Assembly: GCF_964656455.1 (NCBI RefSeq) | Contig: NC_135722.1 | Span: forward strand, 91,073,313-91,137,312 | Length of the DNA stretch: 64,000 bases | Origin: Halichoerus grypus | Lineage: Eukaryota > Chordata > Mammalia > Carnivora > Phocidae | Direction: 5' to 3' | Shown here: in pieces, positions 55,576 through 64,000 of the stretch | How the letters are laid out: the number at the start of each line of letters is the position of its first letter | How positions within the stretch are numbered: the first letter of the stretch is position 1 | Position numbers and translations under genes: made by a program | The notes under the pieces: model-generated | What the model was told of the DNA's origin: nothing | The model's input: only the letters and a program-made list of their open reading frames with translations | Database searches by the model: none

Positions 55576-57500
55576 CAAGCAGAAACCTTTATGGAGCCCT
55601 TGCCATGTGCCTGCCCCTGACCCTATCACGTCGTAACCGAGTGTCCCATCGGGAGGAGGCAATGGTGTCGCCCAGGTTTTACGGAGAGGAGAGCAGCCAG
55701 CAGCGACGTTCAGAAGGCGCAGAGTCAGACTGCCCCCTTCCACTCGCTCTTCGTATGGCGTTTGCTTTGACGGAACGTGCCAAACAGAAAGCCATACTAT
55801 AGCACACAGGCAGCTCCACGGGAGGCTGTGGGTCAACGTGGGTGACAGTAGAAGGCATCCCTGGTGCCCTGCCTCTCACTTCTTGGGCCTCTGCTTTTCT
55901 GGGAGCAGGGCCGCCGAGCAGGAGCCATCTTAGCTTGGGGTAAGGGGGCCCTAGTCCTCCAGGGAAGCTGCTCCGGGGCCTGCAGCTCTAGCTCAGGCAT
56001 GCACCTGGAGCAGAATGTCGACACGGGTAGAGCCCTGGCTGCTATGGGAGAATCCGAGCAACCACAGGCACCCATGCAGATCCTTAGGGGCCAACACGGA
56101 CGAGTCCCAGGGCTTTGACAGAAGGAGAGGACTTCAGTTCTGCATTCATTGGCACTGTGGTTAAGGATGCAAAGGGTCACTGGGAGCGCCAGGTCATTTG
56201 CCGGCCTTGGGGTTTTTCACCTGTCTCAGCAAAAAGGAAGCAGAGAATCCTCCAGAGCTTTTCTTCCTGCCTTGCATTTGTCAGATCTGGGTCAGCCATT
56301 CCTTCCCCCAGCGTATCCTGCCAGCAGGTGTCTGAGGCAGCAGAGACATGCTAATCAAAGTTGCTGGCAGTTAAAAATAAATCTCAAGTGTCAGGGATAC
56401 ACTCAAGCTAGAGGAGGTGAGCGGGCAAAGGTGGGGACAGTGGTTCCTCTTGTCTCGCCTTTTGTCCCCACCAGCAGTCTTAGCGGGGAATGTTCGGTCT
56501 GATTGTCATGGTTGTGCATGTCCTTCCCTCTATCCTTGCTCCTCAGCGTGGGGAGCTGACTGTGAGAAAACGCCGCGGCCCAGACCTCCCACATCAGAAT
56601 CTGCATTTTAACAAGCTCTCCAGGGAATCGGTATTTGCGTTAAGGTTTGGAGAAGCTTTGCATGGAGGCTGAAGCTGAGTGCGAAGTGTGGTGCTCAGGT
56701 GAACGCGATTCCCCGCCCCCAGCATTCCCCTCTGCTCATCCTTCCGGTTACAGAAGCGCGGGGGAGGCGCCCCAAGGGGGACTGACGCTTCAGACTGCGG
56801 GCGGCCCTCGTGGACAAACTCAAGTCCAGTCTCGGCTGGCCGCACACAGCGAGGGTACCGGGGAGCCCGGGTCTGCAGGCAGCCTCCTCAGTAGGTAGCA
56901 GGTGGGCTTTGAGGGACGTGGTAAAGGCCCCCAGTGTGGCTTTTGCCAAGTGTCACGTGATCAAGTCTGGGTAAGGAAACTCCACGGTAGAGCCGGACAC
57001 CAGCCTTCGTTTACATGCGGTTGAAACAAACAACCACGGGGGGACAAGCCGTTTTCCAAACATTCCCTGGCCTCGTCTCTCTTTCAGGAGGGAGACAGGT
57101 GTGAAAACTCAGCAGGAAAAGCTAACAGGGAAGAGTGTTGTGGCCCCAATGTTTGTGGGACAAATTGGCTTTGACAAATTAAAGAGAGCTTTCTCGTGCC
57201 TGCTGGACGGTCTGGAGGCCGACTTTGTCGGGCTGGCGGCTAGGGGAGAAGAGGTGTGGATGGTCAGCGAGGAGGTGCATCCTGCAGGTGTCTCAGAAGG
57301 AACCATAAATCAGGCTCCGATGCGCACCCAGTCCTTCCGTGCCTGCTCCAAGCACCCGCAGTGTCCTGCCTCCCACCTCACCCAGGCACCGTGGCATCGG
57401 GGGTCTCACCGAAGGCCCAAGAGCGGGGAGCACCCCGGGGCGCCCCGCCTGCCTTGCAGCAGGAGCACAAAATAGGGAGAGGTGAGTCCCATCACCGAGC
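55576..57500. other. Non-coding GC-moderate stretch downstream of FEZ1
   Basis: No repeat or exon recognised. Short open frames on both strands show no family resemblance. Confidence 0.55.
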
Positions 57501-57890
57501 CAGCCTCCGTGATTAGCATGCGTGGAGGGCAGAGTAATTAAATGCTGCTCTTGGAGAAGAGACTTGCGTTCTTGATGGCGCCTGATTATTTATTTCCTTG
57601 AGAGGATGAGAGGATAGTCTCCAGGCCTTCTGTCTGAGCCTCAGCTTCGCTCTCCTCCTCCCTCGCGAAGGGACGGGAAGCAGAGGCCCCTCTGCTGACC
57701 AGAAAGGTGCCTTGGCTTCGTATCAATGCCTTTCTGTTAAAAGAACAATGAGCCACCTTAGCCCACAGCCCAGCAGCTCCACACCCCGCCCAAGCCCTCA
57801 TGCATATTCATCCTGCTTCAGCGAGCACAGCATGGAGTATGCAAATTGGCCAGGCAGGAGCTGGTTGGCATTTTGATAATAGCTTTGTCT
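57500..57890. promoter_or_regulatory. Possible conserved non-coding element
   Basis: Repeat-free with AGTAATTAAATGCT (homeodomain-like), CATGCATATTCAT and an octamer ATGCAAAT at 57839-57846, plus TTGATAATAGC. Judged on motif content only. Confidence 0.3.
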
Positions 57891-58819
57891 GAAAAACCCC
57901 AGAGACACATGCACATCTAGTTCCTCTCTCCCTCCCTCTCTCTGGCTCTTGCCCCTATGCTTGTGTCCCCCTCCTCATTCTCTCTTCCACCCTACAACCT
58001 GCCTGACAGCAGCAGACCGCAGAAGCAAGTTAGCGGAAGAGCGGGGGTCTGGGCTCCAGTCTGGAGCGTTTCTACCCCATCCTCTCCTCCCTTCCTCCTC
58101 CAACAGAGTCACGTTGGTGTTCTCCCTGTGGAGGGTTGCCCGGTCTGACAGTGCCCCTGGGCTGCCGGCCCGTCCACTCTGTCTGGGGACACATTCTCTG
58201 CCATCTCCCTTCCAACCTGCTTTTGCCCTTACTCTGGGCAGTCAAGCCTAAGAGCCCAAGAGCCTAGCCTTGTCCTCTGAATGGGAGGGAAGGAGTCACC
58301 TCACGGGTAGGAGAGGAGGCTTGGATGTCAGCTGTCATCACCGACAGATCGCAGGGCCTCAGTGGTTCCCGACCTCACGCCGCGGTCTCTACAACACACC
58401 CAAGCAGCCGTCAGCCACAGGCCAGTTGGCCTTGCTGTTGCCCACTTCTTTATCCCAGTACGTGGATGGTCAACAGCAGCCTCTTCTCTAAGATGAGCTC
58501 TGGGGCCCCCCTTCCGAAGCACAGCTCCTAGAAAAGTGTGCAGAGGTCCGGTCCCTCTCCCACCCCCCGCTCCTCCCCCAGATGTAGTTGCTCAAGCGAG
58601 GAGCTGGTGGGCTATGGGGTAGGTGCTCTGCTGGGTCGGGGGAAGCAGGCTAAGGTTTGGATCCCACATCTTTGAATGCTGTTGCATGTGGGGTCCTTAG
58701 AGGAGAGAATGGAAGGCAGGTGCAAGGATGCAGGCACGTCTGAGATTGCAGGGAAGAGGAGGGCCTCTGCCTCTGACCCTGAAGGCCGGCCCTGGTCACG
58801 CTGGGGCTTAGGGAGACAA

Positions 58820-59250
58820 ATTACCTCATAGGAGGAGCATGGGTTTTGGCCTTGGGTTCAAATCCCAGCTCTACTACGTTTTAGCTAAATAATTTTTTTA
58901 AAAAGATTTATTTATTTATTTGAAAGAGAAAGAGAGCAGGAGCGAGAGCAGGGGGAGGGGCAGAGAGAGAGGGAGAGAAGCGGACTCCACACCGAGCATG
59001 GAGCCCAAAGTGGGGCTCGATCCCACGAGCCCGAGATTGTGATCGGAGCCGAAACCAAGGGTCGGACGCTCAAGTGACTGCACCACCCGGTTAGCCCCCA
59101 TGTTAGCTAAATCATTTTTGAGACAATAATTTCTCTGAGCCCCAGTTTCCTCATTTTAAAAATGGGAATACTAATATCAGTAATTCTCCCAGGGTTATTC
59201 TGAATACAGTGTCTCGCATATCTGCTAAACGCTCCATAAATTGTACTTTT
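58820..59250 (+). mobile_element. MIR split by a SINE
   Basis: Left part GGGTTCAAATCCCAGCTCTA before 58900 and right part CCCAGTTTCCTCATTTTAAA after 59098 are adjacent in MIR. Confidence 0.85.
58900..59098 (-). mobile_element. Older CAN SINE
   Basis: Reversed tail AAAAAGATTTATTTATTTAT; body diverged; TTAGCTAAAT(C/A)A on both flanks marks the target-site duplication. Confidence 0.9.
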
Positions 59251-60839
59251 TACTAGTAAGCTTTGAGGAACATAGAGAAAGGGCCGGGTGCTGTGGCCTT
59301 TCTATTGTTGGGGACCTGATCATGTTTTCAATCCCGTAGGCTCAGAGGACCTGAAAACAAAACAAGAGAAGGAGTGGGCTATTCCCCTAAACTCAGCCTT
59401 AGCCCCTACCGTCTATCCTCACTAAATCCTGCTTTCTGGTGGCCCAGCGAGTACTGGCGCCTGCTGGTTCTACAGCCTGCGGCCTCCGGGCACTCCTGGA
59501 CAAGGAGACAAAGCAAAGAGGCAGGAGCTGGGTCATATTCTGATTTCTCAGCAGGTTCATTCAAGGGGAGTGGTGCAGGAGGGAGGGTGAAAAGTCCCAT
59601 GTATTTTTGCACTTAGCGAAAAGATTCTATTTTCACTGCTAAGGAGGCAAGTAGAGCGACAGAAGAGGAAACACACAGACCACCCCAGACCCAGAGGAGC
59701 CTCACGTGCCTTATGATTAGGCCAGACAGGTGGGAACGTGAGGACTAGTTCAAGAGGTTCGAGAAAGGCATTGCAGGTCTCCTAAAATGCTGCTCCCCAC
59801 ATATTCACTAAGCCTTGAAGACCACACTTAACCAGTCTGGAGAGGTTCTGCTTCTGTGGGCTGTCTCCGGAAGGCAGATCTGGGAACCTGGTGGAAGGCG
59901 GAGGGATTGAGTGGCTCTGTGTACCATGTAGCCTTTCCGCCTGGGAGGCATGGGGCACCCGAAGGCTGGGGGTGGGCAGTAAAGGCAGATGACAATATAC
60001 GGTGTGTGTGTTCCTATGTGGGTCGAGCAGGTTGGGTTTCCTGACCCTCTCCGGGCTAAGAAACGATTTTTTTGCCTCTCTTCTTGGATCCCTGCTGTGG
60101 ACAAACACCCCTGGGAGGGGCAATACTCAGAGCATCAGACATTTTCTGCTCCGGGCACCTGCTACCTCGGACCCTTTTCTGAAATCGGGCCTGGGTGAGG
60201 CAGGGGTTCAGAATCGCTGGGGTGCTGTCTACAATGCACCTACCTTGGTCCCAGCCCGGGAGACGCTGATTTAGCAGAGAACAGAACTTGGGCGCTTGCA
60301 GCTCCAGATGGCCGCCCAGCAATTCCAGGTGCTCCGGGCCCAGAGCTCCTGGGTGGGGCTGCACGAGAGGCAAGGATGCCTCTGGCCCCGAGGTGCTGGG
60401 AGATTCCAACACGAGAGCCAACTTATTCCATCTCCTTCCAAAATGTGACCCTGCGTGGATACACAGTGAGACCCCGTCAGAGGGCAGCAGAAGCGTGAAG
60501 CCCCCTGGCTTCTGGAAGCCTGGACGGTGATGTCAATCTCAGCTTCTCCAGCAGGGGAGGCGGGCTGTCCAGAGAGTGGAGCAGTCCCCCCCAGGAGAAG
60601 CTGGGGACCCACGTCATCATCCGCAGGACTAGTTTCATGGAGCATCAACTGAGGGGAGCTTAGCGACCATCTCCTCTAACCCCTCAATGTGCAAGTGAGG
60701 AAGTTAACTTAGATGGTCCGTGTATGTCTGAGGGGGAGCTCTTAGCAGAGTCTTGACCGAATCCTGGAGAACCCAGGGCTCTTCCTCTCCCTGCAAAGGA
60801 GCATGGGAGGCCCATGGGGGGGCGGAGCCAGCCTTAAAT

Positions 60840-61330
60840 GAGTTCCATGTAATGAAAATTTTGCAATGCTATGGGAGAAACCACCACCCTGAAATTCACA
60901 AAATAACAGGTGGATGTGAGATATGCACACCTGACGTGAGTTCTCTGAATAATGCTTGGGTGTAATAAGATGAAAAAAAAAAATCTGAAAATGAAAAGGT
61001 ATAATGAGATATACACAACTGAAGGGAATTGTCTTAAATGGCTGATTGTAATGAGATGTACATAAATTGTAAGGCTTGTAATGAAATGAAAAAAATATTC
61101 TTGCCTGATAATACTGGGTGTAATGTCTACACCTGAAATAAGTCGTCTCACCGCGCTGAGTGTAATGAGATGCACATAATTTTAAAGAGTGTAATGAGAT
61201 GAAAAATAAATCAAACACTTGTCTTAAAATGAAAGATGTACAAAGATGCACACACCTGAAGGGCATTGCCCTAAATGGGTTCGCTTTAATGAGATGCATT
61301 TAATTTGCAAGGGGGCTAAATGAGATTGGC
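60840..61330. repeat. Diverged higher-order tandem repeat, unit about 114-123 bp
   Basis: The motif TGTAATGAGATG recurs about every 30-45 bases. Three subrepeat types alternate: one continuing CACACCTGAAGGGAATTG, one continuing CATAAATTGTAAGG, one continuing AAAAATAAATC. Full units begin near 60918, 61003, 61119 and 61237; the first lacks the middle subrepeat. I know no named family for it. Confidence 0.85.
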
Positions 61331-61670
61331 CCAGGAGAGGCTGAGAAATATAAAATTATAAGATATGTACACTTGAAAGTGGTATAGTAAGATCTGCCTC
61401 ATCTGTGGGATGGAAATAAGATGTCAGAGTGGAAATGCACAGAGTATGTCGCGGTCGATCGGCATTCTCTCTGCCAGTCCTGCTCGATCCCTTGCCCATG
61501 AGGCTCTGCAAAGTTGAATTGCCCTCTGTCCCCTGTATGATGCCAGATACCTAGTAGACACCTGCGAATCTCACTGGCTGAATAATGGGGCTGCAGTCTA
61601 TATAGCGAAAGGAAGTTAAAGGGAGCAGCTATGAACAAGTAACTTCTAAAAGGCAACATAAAACTATTTC

Positions 61671-61867
61671 TTTCTTTTTTTGAGAGGAGAGGGCGGAGGG
61701 GTGGGCGGGGGGAAGGAAGAGGCAGAGGGAGGGAGAGAAAGAATCTTAAACAGGTTCCACACCCAGCACAGAGCCCATGGCAGAGCTGGATCTCACGACC
61801 CTGAGGTCATGACCTGAGCCAAAATTGAGGGTCTGCTGCTTAACCGACCGAGCCACACAGGTGCTCC
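61671..61867 (-). mobile_element. Older CAN SINE
   Basis: GAGAGGAGAGGGCGGAGGGG body, ends GAGCCACACAGGTGCTCC; AAACTATTT on both flanks. Confidence 0.88.
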
Positions 61868-62237
61868 AAAAACTATTTTCTGAGAGTAGTGTTTCTCAAA
61901 GTCCTTAGGCATCTCGCCTTGGAGTCTGGGAAAAAGTTGGTCACGCGATCGAATCTGCATATAACAAGCAACACTGGCAGGTTTTATGCCCCAGGGTTAA
62001 CGCTTGCCTGTAGAGGGCAGGTAGGCAGGTAACAAGAGTGAAGATGTCTGATGCGGGACACAGGCATACTTTGCAGTGAAAGGTAGGAATATCTTCACTT
62101 CCACAGATACGTTCTCTCGGATTTTTTTTTTTTCAAAGGCAGAGCCTCTTGGACTGTTTTGTTTTATCACACTTGATGGAGCAGTGGGTATGGAGAAATA
62201 GTTCCTTTCTTAAAAGCAAGAATGCAGATATTGGAAG

Positions 62238-62262
62238 GAATGTCAAAAAAAAAAAAAAAAGG
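62238..62262. repeat. Poly-A run
   Basis: About 17 A followed by GG and further A-rich sequence; no element attached that I can name. Confidence 0.8.
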
Positions 62263-62699
62263 AAAAAAATAAAAGGGAGTGGGGAGCATAATTAACCAAT
62301 GAGCAACCAAGCAGTGATGACCCGACCTGAACGTGGCAAGTGGCACTCAGTGTCAATGTTGGGGAGACCACGTGCATGGCTAATGTCGTGACAGCCTGGA
62401 GAGAACATCATAAGGAGTAGCAATGATTCGATTACACCCTGATGTGTCTGTGTAGGAATATAGGTCCTGAGTCTCAGTTCTCTATCTTTTAAATGTTGGC
62501 ACAAAAATTTTTAGAAACAATATTGGTCCAAACAGAACATATCTGGGAGCTGTATTTGATCCGAACGCCACATTGGACCTGAGAGTCTTGTTTGCAACTC
62601 TGAACGATCACGTTTGAGCTCACTGGACCAGGATGAGGTCATATTTTAACCAGTAGGGGGATGTTACCGACACACATTCAGTCTCAGTGTTTTCCTAGG

Positions 62700-62820
62700 T
62701 TGTGTAAACTCCCTGAAGGCAAGAACTTTGTCTTTGTTGATCACAGTTGTATCCTCTGTATCGGAAACTGCCGAGACAGAGTCGGTGCTCAGTAAATACA
62801 CGTCGGGTGAATGAGTGAGT
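62700..62820 (+). mobile_element. L2 3' end
   Basis: AACTCCCTGAAGGCAAGAAC, TGTATCCTCTGTATC and GTGCTCAGTAAATACACGTC then GAATGAGTGAG match the L2 tail in order. Confidence 0.82.
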
Positions 62821-64000
62821 GTGACAGAACCATTGCCCTCATGTGGCCGTGTTCAAGGTAGCAGAGGGATCTCTTGGTCAAGACAGTATAGCTCTTGCTC
62901 TGGCCATCAGCTCCCAGGAGCAGGAAGCTTCCAACCTGAAAGGTCTGCCCTGCTGGGATAGGGGTTGGGGCCAGAAGCCTGCTGGCCTGGTTTCCAGGGT
63001 CCTGACGCCAGCACCCAGTCCCCTCCTGCGTTGGCCCTTTTCTCGTACTTCCACAGGGACTGTGGCACATCTTTTCCGTGGGTTGGGTAGGACTTGGTCA
63101 TGCACGGAGAAAGAGGTGGCTGCCACATCTCAAATGGTTTGGGAAACCCCCTTTTCATTGGTGGCATGGTTGAAAAGCTGCCAGAACTTGATGGAAAAAC
63201 TGAGGAAGGGGTGAGAGAGGCTGCGGCAGCTACTCTGTAATTTCTTAGAAGAGTGTTGTGTAGACTGTATTTTGTGGAATACCAGTAAAACTCGAATAGA
63301 TATTACTTGAAAAAAAAGGCAAATAAATCTGGAGAACAGGATGAACAGGTTTCTTCCTGCAGGACTCCTCAGAGCCTTTACTATGCTGGTGTGCCTTATG
63401 GAACCCCACCAGCAAAATAGAATATGCAGTTCATCCTAGATTAATCTGGCCACAGATTTTTTTGTTTTTTGGTGTTTTTTTTGTTTTTGTTTTTGTTTTG
63501 ATGGCATGTCTTTTAACAGTGTCTTCCTTGGAAAACACTTCTTTGAAAGTCTGCTGGTTTCCCAGCTCTGGGAGGTGGGGCTCTAAGGTACCATCTTCTT
63601 GCGGGTCTTGAGACTTTCTTACTGCCTAGCAGTGGGGGTCTGTGTTTGCAGACTCTCTTGGTATGACGGGAGGCTTGGGGTCTTTGAGAGCGGGTGACCT
63701 AGGGAGCACAGGGCTGCGTGCAGGCCCATTTTGCCCATGTGAGCACTCCCTTCCCCACCTTCAGCCTGGCTGGAGGGTGTCCACAGGTAAGTGCAGGCTC
63801 CCCAGCCTTTGTGAATGTGAACAAGGGACGGCCCCTCTTGCTCCTAAACCGATGCCCTGGACATCTCACCAACAGTGCCCAGATAAGGAAAACTCTGGGC
63901 TGAAAGTAACAAGAAAGCTTGCTTACTTGGGGTTAGGAGCTGTGCCTAAGTGTCCACTTGCCCCTGGGGGATACAGTGCTGAGCCCTGGGTTCAGAGGGC
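62821..64000. other. Non-coding stretch at window end
   Basis: No exon recognised on either strand and no named repeat apart from a T-rich run at 63459-63500. Could include 3' flank of the neighbouring gene. Confidence 0.5.

Larger units (their letters stand above)
54695..64000. other. DNA downstream of FEZ1, no gene recognised
   Basis: SINEs at 55373, 58900 and 61671, a MIR split by the 58900 SINE, a tandem repeat at 60840-61330 and an L2 end at 62700-62820. I found no exon of a known protein. Human order predicts PKNOX2 on the minus strand with its 3' end about this far away, so the end of the window could hold 3' UTR that I cannot identify. Confidence 0.6.

Noticed and set aside
62821..64000. 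3' exon of PKNOX2 on the minus strand
   Set aside because: Expected from human gene order, but no coding sequence or convincing poly(A) signal was found; left as an inference.

Overview
The window is a piece of carnivore nuclear DNA. It holds one protein-coding gene that can be reconstructed end to end: FEZ1 (fasciculation and elongation protein zeta-1), on the + strand from a CpG-island promoter near 10.4 kb to a poly(A) signal at 54669-54674. Nine coding exons with GT-AG junctions and compatible phases join into an uninterrupted 392-codon reading frame, which is the usual FEZ1 length. A non-coding first exon is inferred in the CpG island, giving ten exons. FEZ1 is a kinesin-1 cargo adaptor of neurons; exon sizes, acidic stretches and the coiled coil all fit.

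Organism: about 38 copies of a tRNA-derived SINE that starts GGGGCGCCTGGGTGGCTCAG and ends in CT-rich plus AATAAATAAA tails mark this as a caniform carnivore. The body sequence is the type I associate with arctoids (bears, seals, mustelids), unlike the dog SINEC_Cf or cat SINEC_Fc bodies. I cannot fix the species.

Layout: 1-10370 is upstream intergenic DNA made of L1 3' ends, MIRs, a MER5A-like element, two MaLR LTR pieces, a palindromic DNA element and a dense SINE cluster (5.1-9.4 kb). 10370-10900 is the promoter and CpG island. 10661-54328 holds introns 1-9. Intron 3 (15.3 kb) is mostly a pile of old antisense L1, with a Tigger-type element, a MaLR LTR and several SINEs. 54695-64000 is downstream DNA without a recognisable gene, holding a diverged higher-order tandem repeat (60.84-61.33 kb), a possible conserved non-coding element near 57.5-57.9 kb, SINEs, a SINE-split MIR and an L2 end. 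In human the next gene on this side is PKNOX2, tail to tail about 9-10 kb away, so its end probably lies just outside the window.

No new multi-gene system is visible. The observations most worth checking are: serine at FEZ1 residue 133, where human has the cysteine reported to make the disulfide dimer; a 211-bp perfect direct duplication inside intron 3; a 60-bp near-identical duplication bracketing exon 2; two places where a second SINE landed in the target-site duplication of a first; and the tandem repeat whose minus strand keeps an open frame across copies.
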